DNA from: Terasakiispira papahanaumokuakeensis
Lineage (GTDB): Bacteria; Pseudomonadota; Gammaproteobacteria; Pseudomonadales; Halomonadaceae
Length of the DNA stretch: 64,000 nucleotides
Assembly: GCF_001709345.1 (NCBI RefSeq)
Contig: NZ_MDTQ01000001.1
Coordinates: forward strand, 1,401,108-1,465,107
Direction of reading: 5' to 3'
A program made the translations under genes and the position numbers. Position 1 is the first letter of the stretch. Every line of letters begins with the position of its first letter. The notes beneath the pieces are model-generated. The model saw only the letters and a list, made by a program, of their open reading frames with translations, made no database searches and had not been told where the DNA came from. This document shows positions 52,452 through 61,314 of this stretch, in pieces.

Positions 52452-53063
52452 TCACACTCCAGCGATATCTAGAGGAATAGGCTTGAACTGATCAGAATTG
52501 CCGACCCGTTCATAGAAGCGGACATACGACTTGCTGCCGACAACCTGGCATGCATCTCCGATTGCTTGCATTGCACGCTGCCAGCGCTCATCTTCGATAT
52601 CCATGCGCCTCAGAGCCAGCACCCGAGCGGTTCGTATATCGCCCTGCTGATCGACCCGAAATGCATCATCTATTAACGTCAGAAGCTCCGGCTTTGCGCC
52701 CTCACTCCAATCTCTCAAGCATTCGTCAATCAAGGTTTTAGCCGCTTGCAAACGCTCATCAAACTGAATGCTTTCTTGTATGGCGCGCACCACTTTGTAC
52801 TTGCCGTCAAAACTCAAGAGCGACAGATTGCCTTTACGACCGCCCATCTTGACGCCATAGGCTTCGGCACTCATCTCAACAAATGCCTCAATATCGCCAA
52901 ATGCTGCAGCCTTGAACTGACTTATCTGGTCGTGCAGTTTGAGGGCTCGCCCCATCATCTCCATCACGAGCTCATCACGAGCCAGATCGATGGGCTTGAT
53001 CAGTTTTTTAGGTACCAGCCGACCCTGTGCATCTTGCTGGTAACCTTCTGGGATATTGTTCAT
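52452..53063 (-). CDS. DUF3164 family phage protein
   Basis: 203 residues from ATG 53063 (GGAGG five bases upstream; GTG 53066 adjacent). DUF3164 proteins occur in Mu-like early regions; they resemble Mu gp16-neighbour proteins of unknown function. Recognised by IPEGYQQDAQGRLVPKKLIK at the start and GGRKGNLSLLSFDGKYKVVR in the middle. Confidence 0.85.
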   Translation of the reverse strand: MNNIPEGYQQDAQGRLVPKKLIKPIDLARDELVMEMMGRALKLHDQISQFKAAAFGDIEAFVEMSAEAYGVKMGGRKGNLSLLSFDGKYKVVRAIQESIQFDERLQAAKTLIDECLRDWSEGAKPELLTLIDDAFRVDQQGDIRTARVLALRRMDIEDERWQRAMQAIGDACQVVGSKSYVRFYERVGNSDQFKPIPLDIAGV

Positions 53064-53107
53064 CACAACCTCCAGTGAGAAACGGCCTCCCTAGGAGGCC
53101 GCATAAA

Positions 53108-53287
53108 TTAACTTCGCATCGACGTAATGATGTGCTGAGTTTCTACAGATCGATCCTCAATGGCCTGTAGTGCTCGCTGAGCCTCACCAAGATCATGGGC
53201 ACGCACAGCATGATCCAGTCGCCGCAGCAGAGCTTTCAGTAACTCACTGGTCACCTGCACATCTTCGATTGTGTATGCTGAGCGCAT
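53108..53287 (-). CDS. Small phage protein of unknown function
   Basis: 59 residues from ATG 53287 with AAGGAAG six bases upstream (MRSAYTIEDVQVTSELLKAL). Mostly alpha-helical with an Arg/Asp-rich middle. The longer frame from 53365 overlaps the next gene without a ribosome site. Early operon member, no family recognised. Confidence 0.65.
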   Translation of the reverse strand: MRSAYTIEDVQVTSELLKALLRRLDHAVRAHDLGEAQRALQAIEDRSVETQHIITSMRS

Positions 53288-53288
53288 A

Positions 53289-53522
53289 TCAACTTCCTTG
53301 GCGGCGAGCATAGATGCCGTCCACGCGTTTGAATGACTCGGGCAATGATCGCTCATGCCCATCAACCATATGCGCTAATGAACGCGCAGCATTAAAAGCC
53401 TCCCGGTGCCGCCCAGTGAAGCCGCCCCCGGGTAACACCCAGCCATCGCGACCATCAGGCATTCGGCAAGCAACAATAGTGATAGGGCCAACTGAAATAT
53501 CTTCAATTTGCATATCATTCAT
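53289..53522 (-). CDS. Small phage protein of unknown function
   Basis: 77 residues from ATG 53522 (MNDMQIEDISVGPITIVACR), overlapping the preceding stop (ATGA), GGGAG eight bases upstream. A Gly-rich WVLPGGGFTGRHREAFNAAR segment resembles early Mu-type hypothetical proteins. Function unknown. Confidence 0.7.
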   Translation of the reverse strand: MNDMQIEDISVGPITIVACRMPDGRDGWVLPGGGFTGRHREAFNAARSLAHMVDGHERSLPESFKRVDGIYARRQGS

Positions 53523-53806
53523 ACTGATTGCTCCCATGGCTGAACCCAGACGACCCGAACCTCTCCAAAGGTTGCGATAAAACGGGTGAAGCGCCCTGAA
53601 GGGCCGCAAATCTGCCCGACCTGAACGCCGCCCAAGCGCCGATTTTGACGGCTTTGCGACAGCTCAATTACGGTGGAACCTGCGCTCACAACAATCTCGC
53701 TTGGCATTAACCCATGCTGAATGAGCTCGCGAGCCGTATCCTGAGCGTGCTGGAGCTGATCGATCAGCTGCTTGCCTTCAGTGCTCATGTTTTTGGCCTG
53801 TCCCAT
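53519..53806 (-). CDS. Small phage protein of unknown function
   Basis: 95 residues. Helical N-terminus (EGKQLIDQLQHAQDTARELI) and a beta-rich C-terminus (GRFTRFIATFGEVRVVWVQP). One base after the B ATPase gene and overlapping the next gene, so firmly in the early operon. No family recognised. Confidence 0.72.
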   Translation of the reverse strand: MGQAKNMSTEGKQLIDQLQHAQDTARELIQHGLMPSEIVVSAGSTVIELSQSRQNRRLGGVQVGQICGPSGRFTRFIATFGEVRVVWVQPWEQSV

Positions 53807-53807
53807 G

Positions 53808-54965
53808 TCATACCCCCAAAATCAATTCATCGCTTAACATCGGCACCCCGAGCTCTGCCGCTTCATTCATGGCGGCAGTCAGCACGTTATGGATCGCCAG
53901 CGGATATAAGACGGAATAACTGCCTCCACCGGTCAGCTTGGTCCTGAGCGCCTCAATACCGCTTGGATCAATCAGATCATTCAATGCCTTGCCTGCGAGG
54001 TTGAATCGGTGCTGCAGATATTGCTCCAGCTCATTATCCAGCGGCAGCAGCTGCACCACCTCACAACGTTGAACCACCTCGCGCACACTGGGGTTACGCT
54101 CATCCAGCTTTTGAGCCAGTTCAGACTGGCCGATCAGCACGATACCCAGCAGCTTTTGGAAGCCATCTTCAAGCTCGAAAAAGCGCTTCAGGTGTTTCAA
54201 CGTCGGAATGGGCAAACCATGGGCTTCTTCAATCACCAGCAGGTGGCGGTTACCTGAACGATGGCTTTCACGCAGAGCATCATGCACCTGGCGAAACCTT
54301 GCCTCAGGGCTACGCTTAGGGTTCAGCCCTGGCGCTACGCTGGCCATAATGGCCTCGGCAATATGAGCAGATTTCAACGTCTTACCCTTGATATCGTTGT
54401 CTTCCATGCCCAGCACATAAGGCTCGATGACCACGACCTGCTGGTTTTGCTGGCTGATCCATTCGGATAAATCCCGGCGCAAGGTCGACTTGCCCGCGCC
54501 TGACTCGCCAACCACAGCCATAAAACCGCCATGCTTTGCTGTTTGGCGTAAGGCCTCACGCACATAGCGAGAATCAGGGGTCAGAAAGACCTCATCAGCA
54601 CTGCGGACCTCAGAGAAAGGATCGCGAGCCAACCCAAAAACCTGCTTTGCTGCTGGTGACAATTGCTGCTTGCGTAGTAACATGAGAGCGTCCTCCTCGG
54701 ACATAGCGTTTTTCGTAGCGCTGTTTTGAGGAACTGTTTCCGGCAGTTCCTCGGCTTCAAACAGGGTGCTAACGGTGGCAGCCGTAGCACCCTTTTCTTT
54801 TAAAAAGTCGCTGATACGCGTTTTTAGCGCTTTGATTTCCAGCGTCTTTGGCCAATGGTCATGGTTAACTAACTGAGCCACGCTGGCCTGACTGATCTCC
54901 AGAACCCTGGCTAACTCAGTCTGTTTTACATTGAGGGCCGCCAACGCGGCTTTCAGCTTCAACAT
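53808..54965 (-). CDS. MuB-like AAA+ ATPase (transposition protein B)
   Basis: 385 residues. An N-terminal Cro-like HTH (about 1-60: LKAALAALNVKQTELARVLE) is followed by an AAA ATPase: Walker A GESGAGKSTLRRDL, Walker B HLLVIEEAHGLP and sensor GIVLIGQSELAQKL. Same organisation as BcepMu gp8/MuB and the TnsC/ExeA group; it selects target DNA and activates the transposase. Start overlaps the transposase stop by one base. Confidence 0.92.
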   Translation of the reverse strand: MLKLKAALAALNVKQTELARVLEISQASVAQLVNHDHWPKTLEIKALKTRISDFLKEKGATAATVSTLFEAEELPETVPQNSATKNAMSEEDALMLLRKQQLSPAAKQVFGLARDPFSEVRSADEVFLTPDSRYVREALRQTAKHGGFMAVVGESGAGKSTLRRDLSEWISQQNQQVVVIEPYVLGMEDNDIKGKTLKSAHIAEAIMASVAPGLNPKRSPEARFRQVHDALRESHRSGNRHLLVIEEAHGLPIPTLKHLKRFFELEDGFQKLLGIVLIGQSELAQKLDERNPSVREVVQRCEVVQLLPLDNELEQYLQHRFNLAGKALNDLIDPSGIEALRTKLTGGGSYSVLYPLAIHNVLTAAMNEAAELGVPMLSDELILGV

Positions 54966-56737
54966 CAGTCGTTTCCTCCCACAACTTTTAACGCAGGCCG
55001 GGGGGTGCGTAGCTGCTCAGCCACCTTCGCCAGTTGATCTTCAGGAATGCCCTGAGGGTAACTTCTCTGCAGCCAGGCAAAGTGCTCTGGCTGCCAGTGA
55101 TCACCCAGCTGCTTGCGCAACACTTTAGCGGCCTGCAAGTGTGTTAACGGTTGGGCCACAACAGTCGGGGCTTGCAGGTGATGCTCTCTGCCTCGGCGCG
55201 GCATGTAATCAGGCAATCGCGCATCATCCAGCGGCTTATAGGGGTCTAATCGACCCTGCAAGGGGGTGGATTTTGACTTGCGAACAGCTTCCGCTTGGGC
55301 TGGCGTTTCCGTGCTCGTCATCACCTGCTCGATAGCCTGCTTGGCCTTCTGGGCACCAGTGTCCGCCAGGCGGCCGTAACCCTCTCCCAGAACAGGCGCG
55401 GTTGTATCAAAGCCAAGCTCATCCTTCACAACACGCGGCACCAGGTAGAAAGTCTCGTGCCCATCGTCACCACGGATCACTACCTGAGCGGCATCCTCCC
55501 GCCAGGGGTTGCGGGTCACTAGCAGCTTCTGACCCACCAGCACGTTAGGCACTTCACCCACGCAGTACTCATCACCGTGAAAACTGATCTTCAACCCGGG
55601 TGTCACCTTGCGCTCCTCAGGAGTCGCCACCGCCAATTCGCGGCACACCTCAACACTCGGTGCCTTAACCAATTGATCTTCGCGGATCGTCAGCCACTGG
55701 GCGCTGCGGCTCTTGCCATGGCGTCGATGCACCTGCTGGGCATTAAAAACAGCCCGCCAACGTGCGGCCAGGGCATTCAGCTCAGACAGATCCGCCACTG
55801 GGCGAAAGCGCAGACCGGCCTCAAACTTTTTCTCAATAATGTTTCGGGCGTTTTCCACCTGCCCGGTGGCGCGGGCATTGCCGGGGGCGTGAGCAATCGC
55901 CTCAATACCGAGACTTTTACACAGGTTCAGCGCCATGGCGCTGGTATTGGCGCTGCCAGGGTCCATGTAAAGAATCTTGGGCACGCCATGCAGGACATCC
56001 GCACCGCCGCGCTCTTGCATTGCATTAATCAGCACTTGCGTGAAGTTTTGCCCACTCTCAGCGCCCATCACGTATTCCACATAAATCCAGCCACTGGCAT
56101 GATCTGTGATCTCGTATGACCAAACCCGGTCAGCCATCACCCGAGCCAAATTCTTCGGCTTGTTTTTGTAGAATTCGCCCTGATCCATAATGTGCAAGCC
56201 ATTGGCTTGGGCCGCCTGAGGCTTCAGGTAGTACAGCACGCACAGGCTGGCATCGATTTGCCAAACGTGGTTCGGATGCAAGCTACGCAAGCTGGTGTGA
56301 GGGTCAGGCTGAGACAGCTGTTCGGGGTGCAATCCATAGCGACGCAATGCCCGATGAACCGCGCTCTCACTTAAAAGACGCACCTCACCAGATTCTTCAT
56401 CGACATGCTCGGCGCGCACGAGATTGTTGGATCTCAGTGCCGTCAAAGCATCACTCAGACTCATGAGTCGCTTATCATTCCCCCGACGAGACTCCATCAT
56501 GACACCAGAAATCATGAGTGCCTCTTCGCGACTGAGTGCGCTTTGTCCCGCATCGCGGCGTTGTTTGCGGCTCTTTTTCACGGCGGCCACCTCATTTAAC
56601 TTGCGATGAAGCGTCGCCAAGCTGATATTCAGCTCTTGGCACGCCTGCTGGTAAATCGCCTGCTTGCCGCCATGCCCGGCCGATCGCGCGGCCTTGGCGA
56701 CCTCAACCAGATACTCGGTCATCACGGCAGCCATCAT
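54965..56737 (-). CDS. Mu-type DDE transposase (protein A)
   Basis: 590 residues. N-terminal DNA-binding helices (about 1-130), then an RNase H-like integrase core with the acidic triad: Asp in HVWQIDASLCVLYY, Asp in KILYMDPGSANTS and Glu in TGQVENARNIIEKKFE. A beta-barrel domain follows (EERKVTPGLKISFHGDEYCV) and a C-terminal region that would bind B. Carries out replicative transposition and integration. GGAGAAC precedes ATG 56737, which overlaps the upstream stop (TAATG). Confidence 0.94.
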   Translation of the reverse strand: MMAAVMTEYLVEVAKAARSAGHGGKQAIYQQACQELNISLATLHRKLNEVAAVKKSRKQRRDAGQSALSREEALMISGVMMESRRGNDKRLMSLSDALTALRSNNLVRAEHVDEESGEVRLLSESAVHRALRRYGLHPEQLSQPDPHTSLRSLHPNHVWQIDASLCVLYYLKPQAAQANGLHIMDQGEFYKNKPKNLARVMADRVWSYEITDHASGWIYVEYVMGAESGQNFTQVLINAMQERGGADVLHGVPKILYMDPGSANTSAMALNLCKSLGIEAIAHAPGNARATGQVENARNIIEKKFEAGLRFRPVADLSELNALAARWRAVFNAQQVHRRHGKSRSAQWLTIREDQLVKAPSVEVCRELAVATPEERKVTPGLKISFHGDEYCVGEVPNVLVGQKLLVTRNPWREDAAQVVIRGDDGHETFYLVPRVVKDELGFDTTAPVLGEGYGRLADTGAQKAKQAIEQVMTSTETPAQAEAVRKSKSTPLQGRLDPYKPLDDARLPDYMPRRGREHHLQAPTVVAQPLTHLQAAKVLRKQLGDHWQPEHFAWLQRSYPQGIPEDQLAKVAEQLRTPRPALKVVGGND

Positions 56738-57753
56738 TACCGTTCTCCGTTGAGCTGCTGAACGACAGCTTCAGCGTCAGCCAGCGCTTGCTCGCTCATC
56801 CAATCTTGATTGCTGCCATCCAGGCTATCGGGCAACGCATATTTTTCACGCAATGCCAGCAACTCCAGCTCCATTTGACGAACCAGCGTAGCCATGTAAA
56901 GCCGCTGATCATGGCCTGTGGTTTGGGCGTGCTCCTGTAGCGTGGAAAGTGCTCCGTCCAGACGAGTCTTAAACAGGCTCTCAATCTCAACCGCGACACC
57001 GCTAATCTCGGTTTTCAGCTGCTTTTCAGCTTCGTCCGGTGTGGCGTCACGCAGTCGTCGTTCCGCCCTTTCCAGTGCAAAACGGGCGGCATCCAACTCA
57101 TCGTTTCGCTTGCTGAGCAACTCACTTTGCGCGTCATAATCAGCACGAACGTCATCGCGATCCTTCTGCAGCGCTTCTTTTTCTTTGGCATGCTTGCAGA
57201 TGATTTCCTCAGCCAGCTCCACAAAACTCTCTTTGTCGCCACTTTTGGCCACTTCAATGAGCGCCTCTTTTTGGTCATCAGGGAGCTTTCGAAACTGACG
57301 CATTTCGCGGTAACCGATGCCTATTGCCGTTAGGTTGTTGAGCGCTTCCTCGCCAAAGTGCTTTAGGTTTGTTAGGTCTTCATCAACTTTGGAGCGAGAC
57401 AATCCAAGCGCCCGACAAAATCCGTCAAAAGTGCCGATGTCGGCAATTTCGTTGCCCTGTGGATCAAGACCCTTTTTCCCCGCTAACGCTTTGTACATGC
57501 GGGTTTCCTTGATATGAGCCAGCTTGGTCAAACTGACGACGTCGGCAAAACGAGCGATGGAGTTGGCCATTTGGACTTGCCCGAGAATCTGATTAACCAG
57601 GTCTCTCTCATCGCTATGTGCGCCTGTCAGTGCTGCGGCTTGATTTTGCAACTCGTTCACGGCCTGGACGTCAAATGCCAGCTCATGGTTTTCTTCATGG
57701 GTGCCGACAATGGTTGCGTTATCGTTGTTTAATGCGTCCTTCTGCGTACTCAT
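56737..57753 (-). CDS. Coiled-coil phage early protein
   Basis: 338 residues from ATG 57753 (AGAGGA eight bases upstream). The N-terminal half has a helical region with KLAHIKETRMYKALAGKKGL and GFCRALGLSRSKVDEDLTNL, which looks like a DNA-binding or ParB-like helical domain. The centre and C-terminus form a long coiled coil (about 195-270, KHAKEKEALQKDRDDVRADY). Function unknown; homologous proteins sit next to A in BcepMu-like phages. Confidence 0.75.
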   Translation of the reverse strand: MSTQKDALNNDNATIVGTHEENHELAFDVQAVNELQNQAAALTGAHSDERDLVNQILGQVQMANSIARFADVVSLTKLAHIKETRMYKALAGKKGLDPQGNEIADIGTFDGFCRALGLSRSKVDEDLTNLKHFGEEALNNLTAIGIGYREMRQFRKLPDDQKEALIEVAKSGDKESFVELAEEIICKHAKEKEALQKDRDDVRADYDAQSELLSKRNDELDAARFALERAERRLRDATPDEAEKQLKTEISGVAVEIESLFKTRLDGALSTLQEHAQTTGHDQRLYMATLVRQMELELLALREKYALPDSLDGSNQDWMSEQALADAEAVVQQLNGER

Positions 57754-57766
57754 CAAAAAATCCTCT

Positions 57767-58072
57767 TTATTGGAATCCAGCGGCAACGCGCTGAGTGAGC
57801 TCATCAATTCGGTGGCTGGCGCGGGCCATTTCAGTTGAATGGGCCTGTGCGATCTGTAAAGCCGCCACACTGAGGGCATAGCGCCCCGTCTCTAATTGAA
57901 TGGCCAGACCTTCGGCGATCAGCGTGTTGCAACAACGGTTAATCGTGGCTGGGCTTTCATTTAACGCCTTGGCCAGATCGCTATTACTTAATCCGCTCAA
58001 ACTGTGCCCCTTTAGGGCTTTCAGTACGCGCAGCACTTTCAGGCCGCTGCTGCTGATTCGTGTTGTGCTCAT
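57767..58072 (-). CDS. IclR-type winged-helix phage protein
   Basis: 101 residues. The winged-helix half of an IclR regulator (GLKVLRVLKALKGHSLSGLS and ALNESPATINRCCNTLIAEG), then a short helix instead of the effector domain. Such stand-alone IclR HTH proteins are common in BcepMu-type early regions. 13 bp before the coiled-coil gene. Confidence 0.82.
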   Translation of the reverse strand: MSTTRISSSGLKVLRVLKALKGHSLSGLSNSDLAKALNESPATINRCCNTLIAEGLAIQLETGRYALSVAALQIAQAHSTEMARASHRIDELTQRVAAGFQ

Positions 58073-58084
58073 GGGTCTGCTCTC

Positions 58085-58552
58085 TTAAAGCTCAAGCTGG
58101 GGTTGCCGGTGCTGCTGCACATTGCCGCGATGCCAGGCCAGGCTTTGCATCGCGTTGTGTATACCTTCCAGCGTGCGTTCGGCGCTGGTCTTGCTTTCAT
58201 AGAAATCCATTAACAACCCGGTCACCTGATGCAGCTGATTTTGCAGTGCCTGGATATCTCTGGCCTGCCCCTGACGCCCAGTGGGCATATCAATCAGCAG
58301 CTTGCCGCTACTCGCGCTTAACCAACGGCTCACCAGATTGATGCCGCATGTTTTTTCGTAAGCAATCAAAAGGCTGGTGGGCATGCGCCCGTTTTGCAGC
58401 CACTTATAAAGCACCCAGTGGTCAGCCAGTCCCATTTCAGCGGCAATACGCTCCACGCTCTTGTTTTGGCGATCCCGAGCGAAATCCTTACAACCTTCCA
58501 GGGCATCTCTTAGGCTGTTGGGTTGGTAGTGCTTCCAGCTTCTTCGGGACAT
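58085..58552 (-). CDS. Phage early protein with HTH-like region
   Basis: 155 residues. The segment SVERIAAEMGLADHWVLYKW and LQNGRMPTSLLIAYEKTCGI looks like an HTH of the phage antirepressor/regulator type, followed by a helical C-terminal half. No named family recognised. The start faces the divergent small gene at 58675. Confidence 0.7.
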   Translation of the reverse strand: MSRRSWKHYQPNSLRDALEGCKDFARDRQNKSVERIAAEMGLADHWVLYKWLQNGRMPTSLLIAYEKTCGINLVSRWLSASSGKLLIDMPTGRQGQARDIQALQNQLHQVTGLLMDFYESKTSAERTLEGIHNAMQSLAWHRGNVQQHRQPQLEL

Positions 58553-58672
58553 TGGAACCCTCTCTATCTATGGGGCTAACGGGTGATCCAAAAAAAAGTC
58601 TTCTTTGCCTCTGGGCAATAGCGTTTCAACTTCCCTAAGCTTTGCGGTACATTCACAAAGCGAAGGGCAAAG

Positions 58673-59167
58673 CTATGAACGATGAACATGAAAAGCAGCA
58701 GCAAGAGCCTGACGAAGCTCTTGAATCTCGCTGGTTAAGAGCTGAAGGCCAGATACAAGCTCTGACACAGGTTGTGATGCATTTGATGGCGGAGCTTGAG
58801 GTGCGTCACGGTCTGGACTCCGAGAAGGTTGAGCAGCGCATGAAGAGCAAACACTGGGACGGATTGCCGATAGAGCCTTATGCAAAGGACATGATGCAGG
58901 ACATGGCTGACAGGCTGTCTCATGCTCGCCAGGGCCGGTTGTACTCGCTGCTTTACGAGCGGTATGGACTGGACCTTGACCTAGAGCTCCGTCGTTAATT
59001 TTAAAGCCCAGTGCGTCACGGGGTTCGTCATCATCAAGCTGCCGTAGAAGTGACACGGCAGCTGTAATCGAGAGCAGGCGTTTGCCGTTACGGCGGGTGC
59101 CCTCGTCACGCAGGGCATCAACGATCTTGCGGGCTTCTTCACGGGTGAGTGGTTTGCAGTTGGACAT
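58673..59167 (-). CDS. Phage early protein; C-terminal half antisense to the next gene
   Basis: 164 residues from ATG 59167 with AGGAGAACATC upstream. The first 60 residues (LTREEARKIVDALRDEGTRR, KRLLSITAAVSLLRQLDDDE) look genuinely coding. The remainder is Pro/Cys/Ser-rich and lies opposite the rightward gene 58675-58998, so it may be read-through into antisense sequence. No family recognised. Possibly the original 3' end was replaced. Confidence 0.5.
   Translation of the reverse strand: MSNCKPLTREEARKIVDALRDEGTRRNGKRLLSITAAVSLLRQLDDDEPRDALGFKINDGALGQGPVHTARKAASTTGPGEHETACQPCPASCPLHKALSAIRPSVCSSCAAQPSRSPDRDAPQAPPSNASQPVSELVSGLQLLTSEIQELRQALAAAFHVHRS
58675..58998 (+). CDS. Small acidic rightward protein within the leftward early region
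   Basis: 107 residues from ATG 58675 (AAGGG eight bases upstream). Helical, acidic N-terminus (NDEHEKQQQEPDEALESRWL) and a C-terminus RGRLYSLLYERYGLDLDLEL-like (seen as QGRLYSLLYERYGLDLDLEL). It reads against the early operon and overlaps the gene at 58673-59167 completely. Its upstream region has palindromic CTTTG/CAAAG repeats. Function unknown. Confidence 0.6.
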   Translation: MNDEHEKQQQEPDEALESRWLRAEGQIQALTQVVMHLMAELEVRHGLDSEKVEQRMKSKHWDGLPIEPYAKDMMQDMADRLSHARQGRLYSLLYERYGLDLDLELRR

Positions 59168-59181
59168 GATGTTCTCCTGGT

Positions 59182-59730
59182 TTAGGCGGCGTGGGGTTGC
59201 ATCAGCAGGCCGAGCTTGCGGGCCTGGCGGCGATGGTAAGTTACAGAGTGCACGGATTTGCCCAGCGGCCCGGCAATATCGGCGCGGTTCTGGCCTTGCT
59301 CGGTGCCCTCAACGATCGGGCGCAACGCCGGGCGAATCTGATCCAGTGCCTGGGCATAACGGGCTTCTTTGGCACGCAGCTCGGACTCCAGGGCATTGAA
59401 GGCTTGAATAAAGGCAATCTGCCAAGCCATGGCTTCTTTGCCGGTAAAGCGCATGGCAAGAAAGGCAAAGCCATCATGAGTCATGTGGTATTCAGGGCGA
59501 GGTTCGCCCTTGCTGTCACGGTAGTTAACGGACGCAAAATTGCGTCGGTTAAACTCAGGGTCTGGGCTGTCAGCCAAGAGTTTTTTAATGCCGCGCAGCA
59601 CTTCGGTATGCCGCTTGCCAAAGCGTTCAGCAACAGCGCGGCTGGTGGTAAAGGCTTCGCCATTGGTGGAGAGAAACAGGCTCTCACGGGCGGCCAAGGG
59701 GTTCGGTAGGTTCAGGGCTATCTGGCTCAT
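59182..59730 (-). CDS. Rha family phage regulatory protein
   Basis: 182 residues. The Rha (pRha) domain is clear: TTSRAVAERFGKRHTEVLRG, FNRRNFASVNYRDSKGEPRP and YHMTHDGFAFLAMRFTGKEA. The C-terminal part (about 125-180) has a helix-turn-helix-like stretch RADIAGPLGKSVHSVTYHRR. Rha-type proteins interfere with phage growth in some hosts. AAGGAG precedes the ATG. Confidence 0.9.
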   Translation of the reverse strand: MSQIALNLPNPLAARESLFLSTNGEAFTTSRAVAERFGKRHTEVLRGIKKLLADSPDPEFNRRNFASVNYRDSKGEPRPEYHMTHDGFAFLAMRFTGKEAMAWQIAFIQAFNALESELRAKEARYAQALDQIRPALRPIVEGTEQGQNRADIAGPLGKSVHSVTYHRRQARKLGLLMQPHAA

Positions 59731-59741
59731 GGCGCGGCTCC

Positions 59742-59957
59742 TTAAGCGGCATGCGTGGATCTGGCGGCTGATTTCAGCCCCAGCTTGACGGCGATTTCGT
59801 GAGCCTTCCCGTATTTGGCTTTATCGAAGCCGTTCAAAACGCGATAGACTGCGTTGCGGGTGTAGCCATGGTCTGCGGCCCATTGAGTGATGGTGATGCC
59901 TTGGTCCTGAAGACGGGCCTTCACTTCATCGGGGGTCAGTGCTTTGCGCTTAGTCAT
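59742..59957 (-). CDS. BcepMu gp16-like DNA-binding protein
   Basis: 71 residues with a small HTH: TPDEVKARLQDQGITITQWA and ADHGYTRNAVYRVLNG, matching the phage-associated BcepMu gp16 family. First gene of the leftward early operon, directly behind the repressed promoter at 60009-60038; likely the Ner/Cro equivalent. Confidence 0.86.
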   Translation of the reverse strand: MTKRKALTPDEVKARLQDQGITITQWAADHGYTRNAVYRVLNGFDKAKYGKAHEIAVKLGLKSAARSTHAA

Positions 59958-60008
59958 GGGTTGCTATGCCTCATGGTGTGTTAAAGATGTTTGGCGTTTG
60001 TTGAATTA

Positions 60009-60038
60009 ACTATAGGGGTACTCAGTACTCCTAGTCAA
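60009..60038 (-). promoter_or_regulatory. Early promoter with embedded repressor operator
   Basis: On the minus strand TTGACT (60038-60033), 18-base spacer and TATAGT (60014-60009). The spacer is filled by the palindrome GGAGTACT-G-AGTACCCC (60015-60031), an ideal repressor site between early operon and repressor gene. Confidence 0.7.
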
Positions 60039-60048
60039 GGATATTTTT

Positions 60049-60627
60049 ATGTCTGGGGTACTTTCGGCACAGCTGAAGGATTTAATGATGGCTGTCGGGT
60101 GCAAGCAAAAAGGCTTGGCTGAGATCATGGGTGTCAGTGTTGATCGCGTAAAAAACCTGACTAGAGGCCGAGCAGGGAACCTGACGCGTGAGGAAGGCGA
60201 AGCGCTGATCCGTAAGCTCAACGTGCGTGCGGAGTGGCTGGCCACCGGTGAAGGCCCGATGTTCCGGTCTGACGGCGAGCAGGAGCTAGAACGCCGGCTC
60301 GATGCGGTCGCCAATGCCACGCAGAAGGCCCGGCTCACAGGGCTGGATACCGAAGCCCAGACGCGCGTGCAGATGCTGCTGACAGGGCTAGAGATCGGTA
60401 ACACTGATCTGGTGATGGAGGCGCTGAACGTGCTATCGGCAGATGAGCAGCAGTTGGTGGCGCACTATCGGCAAAGCACGCCAGAAGGCAAAAAAGCCCT
60501 GCGTTCAACGGCTAGCGTATTCGCCAAAAGCGGTGTCAGCACTGAAGGTGATGCCCGTAAAGAGACCTCAATATCGGTCTCGGGCTCGGGCAACCGGGTC
60601 GCAGGCAAGGATTATCATGAGAAGTAG
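60049..60627 (+). CDS. Phage repressor (Cro/CI-type HTH)
   Basis: 192 residues. The HTH at 10-60 (CKQKGLAEIMGVSVDRVKNL) and the element EALIRKLNVRAEWLATGEGP are typical of phage repressors in BcepMu-like prophages. The rest is helical with no S24 peptidase domain, so induction would not follow the LexA-style self-cleavage route. AAGGAT precedes ATG 60049. Expected to bind the palindrome in the divergent early promoter. Confidence 0.85.
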   Translation: MSGVLSAQLKDLMMAVGCKQKGLAEIMGVSVDRVKNLTRGRAGNLTREEGEALIRKLNVRAEWLATGEGPMFRSDGEQELERRLDAVANATQKARLTGLDTEAQTRVQMLLTGLEIGNTDLVMEALNVLSADEQQLVAHYRQSTPEGKKALRSTASVFAKSGVSTEGDARKETSISVSGSGNRVAGKDYHEK

Positions 60628-60895
60628 CGAGAAAAGGGAGGCAGTATGATGATTACAGGGCATCACAATCGAGTAGCGGGTGGCCACTACATTGAAAACT
60701 ACATTGAAAAGAGCGGCGCTATTGAGATTCACCTCACCATTAACCTCGTTATAAAAAAATTCAGATAATTCGGTTAGCCGCATAAGGCTTAAAGCGTGTC
60801 GCGCATTGTGCGATCGATTCAAGCCCATAGCTTTAAAAATGACTGCCGCCTGGGTGGCAACCGACAACCAGTACCAAAGCAAGGAGTGCACGCTG

Positions 60896-61144
60896 ATGCT
60901 TAATCAAAAATCTCGCACGACGTCTTTTGTCCTAACCTTTCTGTTTGGCCCTCTGGGTTTGCTCTACGCCTCCTGGCCAGCGGCGATCATTTTAGGGGTA
61001 ATCGCTTTCGTTACAGCCGTTACCCTAGTGGGCCCTGCTATTTGCTGGGTGCTCGGTATGATTATTGGGGATAGCGCCACCCGAAAACATAACCGTGGGA
61101 TTGAAGAGTTCAAGGCGTTGATGAGTCAAGGAAAGGACAAGTGA
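60896..61144 (+). CDS. Small membrane protein
   Basis: 82 residues from ATG 60896 (AAGGAG upstream). Two hydrophobic helices (SFVLTFLFGPLGLLYASWPA and IILGVIAFVTAVTLVGPAIC) and a charged tail. The pattern FGPLGLLYASW is common in small bacterial/phage membrane proteins of unknown role. Located in the variable region right of the repressor. Confidence 0.75.
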   Translation: MLNQKSRTTSFVLTFLFGPLGLLYASWPAAIILGVIAFVTAVTLVGPAICWVLGMIIGDSATRKHNRGIEEFKALMSQGKDK

Positions 61145-61314
61145 CCGGCATACCGGGCTTGCTTAACTGAGCGACTCAACCCGACAGGCCGAGATCACTA
61201 GGTTTGATGAGATGCTGGTGGAGCATTGAGTGCTATAACCAGCCCGCAAAGCCAAGAGTGACAAAAAGAAAAGACGAGTCAGAATGATCTGATGCTGATA
61301 ATCAAGGCGCAAAT

